A DNA stretch of 64,000 nt from Pseudomonas entomophila (GTDB lineage Bacteria; Pseudomonadota; Gammaproteobacteria; Pseudomonadales; Pseudomonadaceae). The translations under genes and the position numbers were made by a program. This document shows, piece by piece, positions 16,748 through 26,952 of the stretch; within the stretch, counting starts at the first letter, position 1, and every line of letters begins with the position of its first letter. The stretch lies in the NCBI RefSeq assembly GCF_029478665.1, contig NZ_JARPQB010000006.1, positions 50,530 to 114,529 of the forward strand, in the 5' to 3' direction. The notes under the pieces were generated by a model. That model was not told the origin of the DNA, did no database searches, and was given only the letters and a program-made list of their open reading frames with translations.

Positions 16748-19186
16748 ATGCCCGATCCTGTCGCCTCGCGCCTGCGTCTCGCGCCCGAAGCCCTGACCCG
16801 GCGTTTCTCCGCTGAACAGTTTGCCTTCTCCAACACAGACGACCTGGAGCCGTTTCGTGGTGTCCTGGGCCAGGAGCGTGCCGTAGAGGCCCTGCAGTTC
16901 GGCGTGGCCATGCCGCGCCCGGGTTACAACGTGTATGTGATGGGCGAGCCGGGCACTGGCCGGTTCTCCTTCGTGAAGCGTTATCTCAAAGCCGAAGGCA
17001 AGCGCCAGCACACGCCCGCCGACTGGCTGTACGTGAACAATTTCGAGGAATCTCGCGAGCCCCGCGCGCTGGAGTTGCCGGCCGGCAGCGCCAGCGAGTT
17101 CATCAGCGACATGAACGGGCTGCTCGACAACCTGCTGGCGACTTTCCCGGCGGTGTTCGAGCACCCCTCCTACCAGCAGAAGAAAAGCGCCATCGACCGC
17201 GCCTTCAACCAGCGCTACGACCGTGCCCTGGATGTCATCGAGCGCGCCTCGCTGGAAAAGGACGTGGCCCTCTATCGCGACAGCAGCAACGTCGCCTTCA
17301 CCCCGATGGGCGATGGCAAGGCGTTGGACGAAGCCGAGTTCGCCCAATTGCCGGAAGAGGTGCGTGAGCGCTTCCACGAGGACATCGCCGAGCTCGAAGA
17401 GCGCTTGAACGAAGAGTTGTCGAGCCTGCCGCAATGGAAGCGGGAGTCGAACAATCAACTGCGCCAGCTCAATGAAGAGACCATCACCCTGGCCCTGCAG
17501 CCGCTGCTGGCGCCGTTGTCGCAGAAGTATGCGGAAAACGCCGCAGTCTGCGCCTACTTGCAGTCCGTCCAGCTGAACCTGCTGCGCACGGTGGTCGAGC
17601 AACTGGTCGACGACAGCAAGACCGACGCCGTGGCGCGCAAGATGCTCGAGGAGCAGTACGCCCCCAACCTGGTCGTCGGGCACCCCCACAAGGGCGGCGC
17701 ACCCGTGGTATTCGAACCGCACCCGACCTACGACAACCTGTTCGGGCGGATTGAATACAGCACCGACCAGGGCGCGCTGTACACCTCTTATCGCCAGCTG
17801 CGCGCGGGGGCCTTGCACCGCGCCAATGGCGGCTTCCTGATTCTCGAAGCCGAGAAGATGCTTGGTGAGCCGTTTGTCTGGGACGCCCTCAAGCGCGCCC
17901 TGCAGTCGCGCAAGCTGAAGATGGAGTCGCCGTTGGGCGAACTGGGGCGCGTCGCCACGGTCAGCCTCACGCCGCAGATGATCCCGCTCAACGTCAAGCT
18001 GGTGATCATCGGTTCGCGCCAGCTGTACTACGCGCTGCAGGACCACGATTCGGACTTCCAGGAGATGTTCCGGGTGCTGGTCGACTTCGACGAAGACATG
18101 CCCATGCTCGACGAGAACCTGGAGCAGTTCGCCCAGCTGTTGCGCACCCGCACCAACGAAGAGGGCATGGCGCCGCTGACCAGCGACGCGGTGGCGCGCC
18201 TGGCCACCTACAGCGCACGCCTGGCGGAGAACCAGTCGCGGCTTTCGGCGCGTATCGGCGACCTGTTCCAGCTGGTCAGCGAGGCGGACTTCATCCGCCA
18301 GCTGGCCAATGAAACCATGACCGACGCCGGGCACATCGAGCGGGCGCTCAAGGCCAAGGCCACGCGCACCGGGCGTGTGTCGCAGCGGGTGCTCGACGAC
18401 ATGCTCGCCGGCATCATCCTGATCGATACCGAAGGCGCCGCCATCGGCAAGTGCAACGGCCTGACCGTGCTCGAGGTCGGCGACTCGGCGTTCGGCATGC
18501 CGGCGCGGATCTCCGCCACTGTCTACCCGGGCGGCAGCGGTATCGTCGACATCGAGCGCGAGGTCAACCTGGGGCAGCCGATCCACTCCAAGGGCGTGAT
18601 GATCCTGACCGGATACCTGGGCAGCCGCTACGCCCAGGAATTCCCCCTGGCGATCTCGGCGAGCATTGCCCTGGAGCAATCGTACGGCTACGTCGACGGC
18701 GACAGCGCCTCGCTGGGCGAGGCCTGCACCTTGATCTCGGCGTTGTCGCGCACACCGCTCAAGCAGTGCTTCGCCATCACCGGCTCGATCAACCAGTTCG
18801 GTGAAGTGCAGGCGGTGGGTGGGGTGAACGAGAAGATCGAAGGCTTCTTCCGCCTCTGCGAAGCCCGTGGCCTGACTGGCGAGCAAGGGGTGATCATCCC
18901 GCGGGCAAACGTCGCCACGCTGATGCTTGACGAGCGTGTGCTGCAGGCGGTCGAGGCCGGGCAGTTCCATGTCTACGCCGTGAGCCAGGCCGACGAGGCC
19001 CTGAGCCTGCTGGTGGGCGAGGAGGCCGGCGCCCTGGACGACAAGGGCGAGTTCGCCGAAGGCAGTGTCAACGCGCGGGTGGTGGAACGCCTGCGGGTGA
19101 TCGCCGAGATGATCAGCGAGGAAGAGATCAAGGAAGCCGAGAAGGAGCGGCTGGAAGAGGTCATCGCCCAGGCCAAGCCCGCCTGA
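16748..19186 (+). CDS. Lon-related ATP-dependent protease (LonB/YcbZ-like)
   Basis: 812 residues. An N-terminal helical region leads to an AAA+ module whose Walker A reads GEPGTGRFS, with arginine where lysine is usual; Walker B is GGFLILEAEKML. A long insertion follows Walker A, as in LonB proteins. The C-terminal peptidase domain carries the Ser-Lys dyad: S653 in GDSASLGEAC and K696 in GGVNEKIEGF. The 43-residue spacing equals that of E. coli Lon (S679/K722). It probably degrades cytoplasmic proteins. It is divergent from the DUF3015 gene. The odd Walker A Arg is also seen in this subfamily, to my knowledge, but makes ATP use worth testing. Confidence 0.9.
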   Translation: MPDPVASRLRLAPEALTRRFSAEQFAFSNTDDLEPFRGVLGQERAVEALQFGVAMPRPGYNVYVMGEPGTGRFSFVKRYLKAEGKRQHTPADWLYVNNFEESREPRALELPAGSASEFISDMNGLLDNLLATFPAVFEHPSYQQKKSAIDRAFNQRYDRALDVIERASLEKDVALYRDSSNVAFTPMGDGKALDEAEFAQLPEEVRERFHEDIAELEERLNEELSSLPQWKRESNNQLRQLNEETITLALQPLLAPLSQKYAENAAVCAYLQSVQLNLLRTVVEQLVDDSKTDAVARKMLEEQYAPNLVVGHPHKGGAPVVFEPHPTYDNLFGRIEYSTDQGALYTSYRQLRAGALHRANGGFLILEAEKMLGEPFVWDALKRALQSRKLKMESPLGELGRVATVSLTPQMIPLNVKLVIIGSRQLYYALQDHDSDFQEMFRVLVDFDEDMPMLDENLEQFAQLLRTRTNEEGMAPLTSDAVARLATYSARLAENQSRLSARIGDLFQLVSEADFIRQLANETMTDAGHIERALKAKATRTGRVSQRVLDDMLAGIILIDTEGAAIGKCNGLTVLEVGDSAFGMPARISATVYPGGSGIVDIEREVNLGQPIHSKGVMILTGYLGSRYAQEFPLAISASIALEQSYGYVDGDSASLGEACTLISALSRTPLKQCFAITGSINQFGEVQAVGGVNEKIEGFFRLCEARGLTGEQGVIIPRANVATLMLDERVLQAVEAGQFHVYAVSQADEALSLLVGEEAGALDDKGEFAEGSVNARVVERLRVIAEMISEEEIKEAEKERLEEVIAQAKPA

Positions 19187-19192
19187 GTCAAT

Positions 19193-19239
19193 AAAACGGC
19201 GCTGGCGGCCAAGTGCTACCGTTCAGCGCCGGTTTTCTA
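19193..19239 (+). terminator. Probable terminator after the LonB-like gene
   Basis: AAAACGGCGCTG pairs imperfectly (one bulge) with CAGCGCCGGTTTT, which ends in a T run. Confidence 0.6.
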
Positions 19240-19348
19240 ACTTTTCCACAGGTCGGCTAAAGTGGAACTTAGGGACGGTATCAGGGTTCAGGATGGAAAC
19301 AGCCCGACGGTTTCGGGCTGAACAGGGCTTCACAGAGGGGACGCCGCC

Positions 19349-19687
19349 ATGCGCAACCTCAGCCTCACCCGCCAGTGCCTGGGCCTGGTGACCCGTATCG
19401 AATGCTGCATTCGCCCACTGGCCGGTGACAACGGCATGTGGACCTTGCTCTTCGCCGCCGGCATGGCCGGCGAACAACCCTCGGCGATCAAGGCCCAGGG
19501 GCCGTTCCATGGCCCGCTGGTGGCCGAGTCGGTGATGAACGCCATCGTCGACAGCCTCACCCTCCATGGTTACCAGGTCGCGGAAGATCCGCAGATCTGG
19601 TGCCTGCACCTGCAGGCGCAACTGCGCAGGATCAACGGCGAGCGCTGCCGGAACCTGGGGGACTACCAGTTCCACCCGGAAACCTGA
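19349..19687 (+). CDS. Conserved hypothetical protein, 112 aa
   Basis: 112 residues from an ATG with a GAGGGG site seven bases upstream. There is no signal peptide or membrane helix. Three cysteines occur in the first half (QCLGLVTRIECC) and two later (IWCLHLQ and ERCRN). The middle is ordinary globular sequence (GPLVAESVMNAIVDSL, then HGYQV). I do not recognise a family. It stands alone between the LonB-like gene terminator and a REPIN. Coding status rests on the ribosome site and typical codon use. Confidence 0.65.
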   Translation: MRNLSLTRQCLGLVTRIECCIRPLAGDNGMWTLLFAAGMAGEQPSAIKAQGPFHGPLVAESVMNAIVDSLTLHGYQVAEDPQIWCLHLQAQLRRINGERCRNLGDYQFHPET

Positions 19688-19700
19688 CCACACCGCTTTC

Positions 19701-19770
19701 TTTGTAGGAGCCAGCCTTGCTGGCGAACCTCTGCGGCCCCGGTTCGCCAGCAAGGCTGGCTCCTACAGGT
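19701..19770. repeat. REPIN (CGCCAGCAAGGCTGGC type)
   Basis: GTAGGAGCCAGCCTTGCTGGCG faces CGCCAGCAAGGCTGGCTCCTAC across about 25 bases. Confidence 0.85.
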
Positions 19771-19863
19771 GTATCGCGAAACGACCATAGGCTTTTGCTG
19801 TCACAGGTGGCTGGCTATACTCGCGCCCGCTTTTCCAGTCACCTCAAGAGTCCCTAACTGTCC

Positions 19864-20352
19864 ATGGAACGTATCCTCGAAAATGCGATGTATGCCTCGC
19901 GCTGGCTGCTCGCCCCCATCTACTTCGGCCTCTCGCTGGGCCTGCTGGCATTGGCGCTGAAGTTCTTCCAGGAAATCATCCATGTCCTGCCCAATGTCTT
20001 CACCCTGGCCGAGGCGGACCTGGTCCTGGTGATCCTGTCGTTGATCGACATGTCGCTGGTCGGCGGCCTGCTGGTGATGGTGATGATCTCGGGCTACGAG
20101 AACTTCGTTTCGCAGCTGGACATCGACGACAGCAAGGAGAAACTGAGCTGGCTCGGCAAGATGGACTCCTCGTCGCTGAAGATGAAGGTCGCGGCGTCCA
20201 TTGTCGCCATCTCCTCGATCCACCTGCTGAGGGTGTTCATGGATGCCCAGAACATCTCCACCGACTACCTGATGTGGTACGTGATCATCCACATGACCTT
20301 CGTTGTCTCGGCGTTCGTCATGGGTTACCTGGACCGCATCACCAAGCATTGA
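19864..20352 (+). CDS. YqhA-family (UPF0114) inner-membrane protein
   Basis: 162 residues with four predicted membrane helices: about 15-35, 50-75, 105-125 and 135-155. The start [18 protein letters not shown] and the later [15 protein letters not shown] are characteristic of UPF0114/YqhA. It should be an inner-membrane protein; the biochemical role of the family is unknown. The ribosome site is weak, and the start is chosen because it gives the family's usual N-terminus. REPINs flank it on both sides, so it is probably its own transcript. Confidence 0.87.
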   Translation: MERILENAMYASRWLLAPIYFGLSLGLLALALKFFQEIIHVLPNVFTLAEADLVLVILSLIDMSLVGGLLVMVMISGYENFVSQLDIDDSKEKLSWLGKMDSSSLKMKVAASIVAISSIHLLRVFMDAQNISTDYLMWYVIIHMTFVVSAFVMGYLDRITKH

Positions 20353-20359
20353 TCGACTC

Positions 20360-20422
20360 GGGTAGGAGCCAGCCTTGCTGGCGAACCGGGCGCCCCGTTC
20401 GCCAGCAAGGCTGGCTCCTACC
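20360..20422. repeat. REPIN (CGCCAGCAAGGCTGGC type)
   Basis: GTAGGAGCCAGCCTTGCTGGCG and its inverted copy have the same stem as the element at 19701, so the yqhA-like gene is bracketed by two REPINs of one type. Confidence 0.85.
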
Positions 20423-20511
20423 GAAATAAGTGATGGGCGGTGGCTTGCGCTTTTGTCGATGCTGTACAAAAAATGAGCACTCATGCGTGGTTCCCGCAGC
20501 GAGGTACGCCC

Positions 20512-20817
20512 ATGAACCTGCATCAGCTCAACACCGAGGCCAGGGCCGGCCATGTCGACGAACTCAACCTGATCGCCATCGAAGGTGGTGACTACCTGCT
20601 CGAAGCCCGGGTCAAGGGCCGTGCCCACCCCCTGGACGATGCCCGTGGCAAGCGCCTGCGCGTGCACTCGGTCGAGGATGCGCGGCAGCTCCTGCAATCG
20701 CTTCCCCTGCTGTCGATGAACCTGGTGCACTGGTCCGTTCAGGACGAGATGTGCGGCTTGGGCACGCACCCGGAAGAAGACCTCAAGGTCCCGATTTCCC
20801 AGCGTTCGGCCTGGTAG
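20512..20817 (+). CDS. Small DUF6482-like cytoplasmic protein
   Basis: 101 residues. It starts MNLHQLNTEARAGHVDELNL and contains IEGGDYLLEARVKG and VHSVEDARQLL, a pattern I associate with the DUF6482 family. Function unknown; no signal peptide or helix for membrane insertion. The start at 20512 has AGG shortly upstream; an open extension to 20440 has no family support. It precedes fklB by 86 bases in the same direction and may share a transcript with it. Confidence 0.7.
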   Translation: MNLHQLNTEARAGHVDELNLIAIEGGDYLLEARVKGRAHPLDDARGKRLRVHSVEDARQLLQSLPLLSMNLVHWSVQDEMCGLGTHPEEDLKVPISQRSAW

Positions 20818-20903
20818 CTGCTTCACGCCGCGCCAGTGTGCTAGGCTGCTCGCCCTTTTCATCAAGGGCGCGGATGCAGTGCGCCCTTAAGTGGAGCAAG
20901 CCC

Positions 20904-21521
20904 ATGTCCGAACTCAACCTGTCCACCGACGAAACCCGCGTCAGCTACGGCATCGGCCGCCAGCTGGGCGGCCAGCTGCGTGACAACCCGCCACCAGGCG
21001 TCAACCTGGAGGCCATCGTGGCCGGCCTGACTGACGCCTTCAACGGCGCCGACAGCCGCGTCAGCGAAGCCGACCTGTCGGCTGCTTTCAAAGTCATCCG
21101 CGAAGTGATGCAAGCCGAAGCCGCTGCCAAGGCTGAAGCCGCCGCTGCCGTTGGCAAGGAATTCCTGGCCGATAACGCCAAGCGTGAAGGCATCGTCACC
21201 CTGGCCTCGGGCCTGCAGTACGAAGTGCTGACCGCAGGCGAGGGCGCCAAGCCTTCGCGCGAAGACAACGTGCGCACCCACTACCACGGCACCTTGATCG
21301 ACGGCACCGTGTTCGACAGCTCTTACGAGCGTGGCCAGCCGGCTGAATTCCCGGTGGGTGGCGTGATCGCTGGCTGGACCGAAGCCCTGCAGCTGATGAA
21401 CGCTGGCAGCAAATGGCGCCTGTACGTGCCAAGCGAGCTGGCTTACGGCGCCCAAGGCGTTGGCAGCATCCCGCCGCACAGCGTGCTGGTGTTCGACGTC
21501 GAGCTGCTCGACGTTCTGTAA
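20904..21521 (+). CDS. fklB: FKBP-type peptidyl-prolyl isomerase (FKBP22-like)
   Basis: 205 residues. The N-terminal dimerisation region begins ELNLSTDETRVSYGIGRQLG, the signature of FkpA/FKBP22 N-domains. A helical linker rich in Ala and Glu leads to the FKBP domain: VRTHYHGTLIDGTVFDSSYERG, FPVGGVIAGWTEAL, WRLYVPSELAYG and the C-terminal VLVFDVELLDVL. No signal peptide is visible, so it is the cytoplasmic FklB type rather than periplasmic FkpA. It catalyses cis-trans isomerisation at prolines during folding. The start at 20904 follows GGAG; the longer open frame from 20751 overlaps the previous gene and is rejected. Confidence 0.92.
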   Translation: MSELNLSTDETRVSYGIGRQLGGQLRDNPPPGVNLEAIVAGLTDAFNGADSRVSEADLSAAFKVIREVMQAEAAAKAEAAAAVGKEFLADNAKREGIVTLASGLQYEVLTAGEGAKPSREDNVRTHYHGTLIDGTVFDSSYERGQPAEFPVGGVIAGWTEALQLMNAGSKWRLYVPSELAYGAQGVGSIPPHSVLVFDVELLDVL

Positions 21522-21523
21522 TG

Positions 21524-21592
21524 CCCGTTCGCCGGCAAGCCGGCTCCTACAGATTGCGAATGCGTCCTGTAGGAGCCGGCTTGCCGGCGAAG
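21524..21592. repeat. REPIN (CGCCGGCAAGCCGGC type)
   Basis: Facing copies directly after the fklB stop, between convergent genes. Confidence 0.85.
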
Positions 21593-21596
21593 CTTT

Positions 21597-21842
21597 TCAG
21601 TTCCAATCCGTTCCTCCCGGGCGCAACGCCCGCGCATAGCAGAACAGGAACAGGTTGCGCACCACCTCCTTGAGCACCCCCGGTTCACTCGAATTCAAGC
21701 CCGTAAGATCCAGGTCGCCCTGGTCGCGCAGTTCGTCGAGCGCGTCTTCTTCAAGCACGGCACAGACTTCGCCAGTCTCGCGATGCAGGATGCGCAGGTA
21801 GGGGTGGGGGCGGTCGAGCCAGGCGTCGATCAGATAGGTCAT
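21597..21842 (-). CDS. Small Fur-box-controlled protein, function unknown (PA4570-like)
   Basis: 81 residues, starting TYLIDAWLDRPHPYLRIL, with an acidic middle (LEEDALDELRDQGDLDL) and ending near FCYARALRPGG. It is cytoplasmic by appearance. The ATG at 21842 follows AAGGAG. A near-consensus Fur box lies 29-44 bases upstream, so it should be made under iron starvation. Position relative to ispB, rplU and fklB matches P. aeruginosa PA4570, recalled as an iron-starvation-induced gene. No molecular function is known to me. Confidence 0.75.
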   Translation of the reverse strand: MTYLIDAWLDRPHPYLRILHRETGEVCAVLEEDALDELRDQGDLDLTGLNSSEPGVLKEVVRNLFLFCYARALRPGGTDWN

Positions 21843-21870
21843 GGCTATTCTCCTTGGATAGCGGCTCCAA

Positions 21871-21890
21871 TGAGAATAATTCTTATTATC
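21871..21890 (-). promoter_or_regulatory. Fur box upstream of the small iron-responsive gene
   Basis: TGAGAATAATTCTTA (21871-21885) matches the 7-1-7 pattern TGAGAATnATTCTCA at 13 of 14 positions, with a further TTATC forming an overlapping half-site. Confidence 0.8.
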
Positions 21891-21990
21891 AAAATAGCAA
21901 GAGACTATTGGAAGATTTCTTCCAAATGGTGCGGACGATCCCGTTGCAGGATCTGTCAGGGCCGCCCGGTGGGCAGCCCCGAGGGCTGAG

Positions 21991-22332
21991 TCAGACCTTG
22001 CGGACGAACTCGGACTTCAGCTTCATCGCGCCGATGCCGTCGATCTTGCAGTCGATGTCGTGGTCACCGTCGCACAGGCGGATGTTCTTGACCTTGGTAC
22101 CGACCTTGACCACCAGCGACGAGCCCTTGACCTTGAGGTCCTTGATCACGGTGACGGTGTCGCCGTCCTGCAGGATGTTGCCGACCGAATCCTTCTTCAC
22201 CACGTCATCGCTGGCGGCATCGGCTTCGCCATTGGCCGACCACTCGTGGGCGCATTCGGGGCAGATCAGCTGGGTGCCATCCTCGTAGGTGTATTCAGAG
22301 TTGCATTGGGGGCAGGGCGGCAGAGTGCTCAC
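21991..22332 (-). CDS. yjdM: YjdM/PhnA-family zinc-ribbon protein
   Basis: 113 residues. The N-terminal zinc ribbon has two Cys pairs ([10 protein letters not shown] and [10 protein letters not shown]). The C-terminal PhnA domain reads [29 protein letters not shown]. It was historically named PhnA but is not part of C-P lyase; its role remains unclear. The start is GTG at 22332, behind AAAGGA, which gives the family N-terminus STLPPCPQC. The open extension to 22371 is rejected. It is monocistronic between the Fur-box gene and a REPIN. Confidence 0.9.
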   Translation of the reverse strand: MSTLPPCPQCNSEYTYEDGTQLICPECAHEWSANGEADAASDDVVKKDSVGNILQDGDTVTVIKDLKVKGSSLVVKVGTKVKNIRLCDGDHDIDCKIDGIGAMKLKSEFVRKV

Positions 22333-22417
22333 GGCTTTTCCTTTCAAGTACAGACGAACAAAGGCGCACATTGTATAAGGTTTTGCCTGGGAAATGTGCT
22401 TTGCCTGTGCAAAAGCA

Positions 22418-22481
22418 TTCGCGGGTAAACCCGCTCCTACAGGTAAGTGGTGGACCTGTAGGAGCGGGTTTACCCGCGAAG
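22418..22481. repeat. REPIN (CGCGGGTAAACCCGC type)
   Basis: CGCGGGTAAACCCGCTCCTAC faces GTAGGAGCGGGTTTACCCGCG, located between yjdM and ispB. Confidence 0.85.
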
Positions 22482-22499
22482 AAGGTGACGCGATTCGTT

Positions 22500-23468
22500 C
22501 TAGTGCGTGCGCGCTACGGCAAATTCGCTCAGCTCGACCAGCGCATCCCGGTACTCGCTGGCTGGCAGCACTTCCAGGCAGGCGATGGCGCGGGCGACGT
22601 AGTCACGGGCCATCTGCGCGGTGTAGGCCAGGGCGCCGGAGGCTTCGACAGCGATGCGAATCTGCTCCAGGTCCTCGAGGCCACCCTTCTGGATCGCCTG
22701 GCGTACCAGCGCCGCTTGCTCGGGGGTGCCCTCGCGCATGGCGTAGATCAGTGGCAGGGTTGGCTTGCCTTCGGCCAGGTCGTCGCCGACGTTCTTGCCG
22801 AGGGTTTCCGAGTCGCCCTTGTAGTCCAGCAGGTCGTCGACCAACTGGAAGGCCACGCCCAGGTGGTCACCGAAGGTACGCAGGGCTTCGCGCTGTTCGT
22901 CGCTGGCGCCGGCCAGCGCGGCGGCGCTGTGGGTCGAGGCTTCGAACAGCATCGCGGTCTTGCCGCGGATGACGTCCATGTAGATTTCCTCGGTGGTGCT
23001 GGCGTCGCGCACACGCGACAGCTGCAGCACTTCACCCTCGGCGATGACGCGGGTGGCCTTGGAGAGGATTTGCATGACCGGCATCGAGCCCAGCTCGACC
23101 ATCATCTCGAACGAGCGCGAATAGAGGAAGTCGCCCACCAGCACGCTCGGTGCGTTGCCCCACAGGGCGTTGGCGGTGGAGCGGCCACGGCGCATGCCGG
23201 ACATGTCGACCACGTCGTCGTGCAGCAGCGTGGCGGTGTGCAGGAACTCGATGGTCGCCGCCAGCAGGCGCAGGTCGTCGCCTTCGCGGCCCAGGGCCTT
23301 GCCGCACAGCAGCACCAGCAGCGGGCGCAGGCGCTTGCCGCCGGCGGAGGTGATATAGTCGCCGATCTTCGATACCAGCGGCACGCGCGAGGTCAGCTGC
23401 TTCTTGATGATCTCGTCGACGGCGCTGAAATCATCAGCTACCGCGCGGTAGAAGGTTTGGGGTTGCAT
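22500..23468 (-). CDS. ispB: Polyprenyl (octaprenyl-type) diphosphate synthase
   Basis: 322 residues. Trans-type prenyl transferase that elongates farnesyl diphosphate with IPP for the ubiquinone side chain. The first Asp-rich motif is [15 protein letters not shown] and the second [34 protein letters not shown] and GKTAMLFEA are also conserved. Product length (C40 or C45) is not readable with certainty; pseudomonads make mainly Q-9. The start at 23468 has GGAG seven bases upstream. It is divergent from rplU-rpmA, a classic arrangement also in E. coli (ispB-rplU). Confidence 0.95.
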   Translation of the reverse strand: MQPQTFYRAVADDFSAVDEIIKKQLTSRVPLVSKIGDYITSAGGKRLRPLLVLLCGKALGREGDDLRLLAATIEFLHTATLLHDDVVDMSGMRRGRSTANALWGNAPSVLVGDFLYSRSFEMMVELGSMPVMQILSKATRVIAEGEVLQLSRVRDASTTEEIYMDVIRGKTAMLFEASTHSAAALAGASDEQREALRTFGDHLGVAFQLVDDLLDYKGDSETLGKNVGDDLAEGKPTLPLIYAMREGTPEQAALVRQAIQKGGLEDLEQIRIAVEASGALAYTAQMARDYVARAIACLEVLPASEYRDALVELSEFAVARTH

Positions 23469-23553
23469 CGGCTGCTCCATTGAGGTTGCGCGGCATGCTA
23501 GGTCGCGGGTACCGGTGTGTCAAGGCGCGGTGGCCGTGGCCCCGGGCCGGTAC

Positions 23554-23582
23554 TTGCAAGCATTTATAGGGTTGCGTACAAT
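23554..23582 (+). promoter_or_regulatory. Sigma70 promoter for rplU-rpmA
   Basis: TTGCAA at 23554-23559, a 17-base spacer, then TACAAT at 23577-23582. It gives a leader of about 125 bases before rplU. Confidence 0.75.
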
Positions 23583-23713
23583 CGCGCACCCTAACTTTCC
23601 TGGGCAGCACCTGCCTTACGCAATTGCGCCGGGCCTTTCCAGCCTTGTGCAGCCATGCCAGCCAATACTCATCATATAAAGCGCTGGGTGAGCAGGATTA
23701 TCGGAGAAATACC

Positions 23714-24028
23714 ATGTCTTACGCAGTAATCGTTACCGGCGGCAAGCAGTACAAAGTCGCTGAAGGTGAATTCCTCAAGATCGAGAAGCTGGAAGTCGCC
23801 ACCGGCGAATCCGTGACTTTCGATCGCGTCCTGCTGGTCGCCAACGGTGACGACGTCACCATCGGTGCTCCAGTTGTTGCTGGCGCTAAAGTAGTGGCCG
23901 AAGTCGTTTCCCAAGGCCGCCACGACAAGGTTCGCATCATCAAGTTCCGTCGTCGTAAGCACCACATGAAGCGCATGGGCCACCGCCAGTGGTTCACCGA
24001 GATCAAAATCACCGGTATCCAGGCTTAA
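23714..24028 (+). CDS. rplU: 50S ribosomal protein bL21
   Basis: 104 residues, full family length. Starts [18 protein letters not shown] and contains the basic [21 protein letters not shown] segment that contacts 23S rRNA. The ATG at 23714 has GGAG upstream. It is first of the rplU-rpmA pair under the promoter at 23554. The roughly 125-base leader could host autoregulation, but no specific structure is claimed. Confidence 0.98.
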   Translation: MSYAVIVTGGKQYKVAEGEFLKIEKLEVATGESVTFDRVLLVANGDDVTIGAPVVAGAKVVAEVVSQGRHDKVRIIKFRRRKHHMKRMGHRQWFTEIKITGIQA

Positions 24029-24065
24029 TCGCCCCGATCCCCTGAATTTATTGGAGAATTGAACC

Positions 24066-24323
24066 ATGGCTCACAAGAAGGCTGGTGGTAGTACTCGTAA
24101 CGGTCGCGACTCAGAATCGAAACGCCTTGGCGTGAAGATGTATGGCGGCCAGGTTATCAAGCCGGGCAACATCATCGTCCGTCAGCGCGGCACCGAATTC
24201 CACGCTGGCTACGGCGTTGGCATGGGCAAGGACCACACCTTGTTCGCCAAGATCGAAGGCGTGATCAAGTTCGAGAAGAAAGGCGAGTTCATGCGCCGTT
24301 ACGTGAGCATCGTCGCCGCTTAA
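24066..24323 (+). CDS. rpmA: 50S ribosomal protein bL27
   Basis: 85 residues. The N-terminus [21 protein letters not shown] is the flexible tail that reaches the peptidyl-transferase centre; [16 protein letters not shown] is also typical. There is no N-terminal extension requiring Prp cleavage, as in Firmicutes. It is 37 bases after rplU, with GGAG upstream, and a strong terminator follows. Confidence 0.98.
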
Positions 24324-24340
24324 TCGCGACGTCGCTCCAG

Positions 24341-24368
24341 AAGCCCCGTCATGCGACGGGGCTTTTTC
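24341..24368 (+). terminator. Terminator after rplU-rpmA
   Basis: AAGCCCCGTC / GACGGGGCTT stem with an ATGC loop and a T run. Confidence 0.9.
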
Positions 24369-24381
24369 GTTTGTGGTGAGC

Positions 24382-24460
24382 CTCTTGCAAAGCTGTTTGA
24401 ATGGGCTGCCGGCGTTGGTTTCTGGTTCGTACGGGGCCGCCGCGCTCATCTTTGCAAGAG
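24382..24460 (+). repeat. Inverted repeat in the rpmA-obgE intergenic region
   Basis: CTCTTGCAAAG at 24382-24392 recurs exactly inverted as CTTTGCAAGAG at 24450-24460. A further hairpin, CTCGTCG/CGACGAG at 24484-24499, ends just before the obgE ribosome site. Confidence 0.6.
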
Positions 24461-24511
24461 CCTCAGGTTTTTCTGGTTTTCGACTCGTCGTCCGACGAGA
24501 GGCGGTTTTGA

Positions 24512-25735
<1,224 letters not shown>

Positions 25736-25751
25736 TCGGTTGCAGTACACT

Positions 25752-25779
25752 AAACGCCGCTCTCTGGAGCGGCGTTTTT
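25752..25779 (+). terminator. Terminator after obgE
   Basis: AAACGCCGCT / AGCGGCGTTT stem with a CTCTGG loop region and a T run. Confidence 0.88.
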
Positions 25780-25822
25780 GTATCCACGGTATCTACAGAT
25801 TCGACATAGGTTGGAAGAGAAG

Positions 25823-26941
25823 ATGCGAAGCAAGGTGACTGGCGCCCAGCGCTGGGTCGTGAAGATCGGCAGCGCGCTGCTGACCGCCGATGGCAAGGGG
25901 CTGGACCGCGGCGCCATGGCGGTGTGGGTCGAGCAGATGGTGGCCCTGCGCGAGGCAGGCGTGGAACTGGTGCTGGTCTCCTCCGGGGCCGTGGCCGCCG
26001 GCATGAGCCAGCTGGGCTGGACTTCGCGACCGAGTGCGATGAACGAGCTGCAGGCCGCGGCCTCGATCGGCCAGATGCGCCTGGTGCAGGCCTGGGAGTC
26101 GAGCTTCGGCGAGCACGGCAAGCACACCGCGCAGATCCTGCTGACCCACGACGACCTCTCCGACCGCAAGCGCTACCTCAATGCGCGCAGCACCCTGCGC
26201 ACACTGGTCGACCTGGGCGTGGTGCCGGTGATCAACGAGAACGACACCGTGGTCACCGACGAAATTCGCTTCGGTGACAACGACACCCTGGCCGCGCTGG
26301 TGGCCAACCTGGTGGAAGCCGACCTGCTGGTGATCCTCACTGACCGCGACGGCATGTTCGATGCCGATCCGCGCAACAACCCCGAAGCCCAGCTCATCTA
26401 TGAAGCCCGTGCCGACGACCCGGCGCTGGATGCCGTGGCCGGTGGCACCGGTGGCGCCCTGGGCCGTGGTGGCATGCAGACCAAGCTGCGCGCCGCGCGC
26501 CTTGCTGCCCGTTCCGGTGCCCACACCATCATCATCGGTGGCCGTATCGAGCGTGTGCTGGATCGGCTGAAGGCCGGCGAGCGCCTGGGCACCCTGCTGT
26601 CGCCCGAGCGCGGCATGCTTGCCGCCCGCAAGCAGTGGCTGGCTGGTCACCTGCAGACCCGTGGCACCCTGGTGCTCGACGATGGCGCGGTGCAGGCGCT
26701 GCGCCAGGCCAACAAGAGCCTGTTGCCGGTGGGTGTGAAGACCGTGCAGGGCAGCTTCCGCCGTGGCGAGATGGTGGTTTGCGTCGGCCCGGATGGCCAG
26801 GAGATCGCCCGCGGCCTGGCCAACTACAGCGCCCTGGAGGCGCAGAAGATCATCGGCCAGCCGTCCGACGCCATCGAGAGCCTGCTGGGCTACAGCGCCG
26901 AGCCTGAGCTGGTGCACCGCGACAACCTGGTTCTGGTCTGA
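25823..26941 (+). CDS. proB: Glutamate 5-kinase
   Basis: 372 residues. It phosphorylates glutamate to glutamyl-5-phosphate, the first step of proline synthesis, and is feedback-inhibited by proline. The amino-acid kinase domain has [31 protein letters not shown] and the [16 protein letters not shown] phosphate-binding stretch. A C-terminal PUA domain follows (about 280-372, including [15 protein letters not shown]). Start 25823 lies behind GGAAGAGAAG. creA begins 11 bases after its stop, so they form an operon. Confidence 0.96.
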   Translation: MRSKVTGAQRWVVKIGSALLTADGKGLDRGAMAVWVEQMVALREAGVELVLVSSGAVAAGMSQLGWTSRPSAMNELQAAASIGQMRLVQAWESSFGEHGKHTAQILLTHDDLSDRKRYLNARSTLRTLVDLGVVPVINENDTVVTDEIRFGDNDTLAALVANLVEADLLVILTDRDGMFDADPRNNPEAQLIYEARADDPALDAVAGGTGGALGRGGMQTKLRAARLAARSGAHTIIIGGRIERVLDRLKAGERLGTLLSPERGMLAARKQWLAGHLQTRGTLVLDDGAVQALRQANKSLLPVGVKTVQGSFRRGEMVVCVGPDGQEIARGLANYSALEAQKIIGQPSDAIESLLGYSAEPELVHRDNLVLV

Positions 26942-26952
26942 AGGAGATCACT

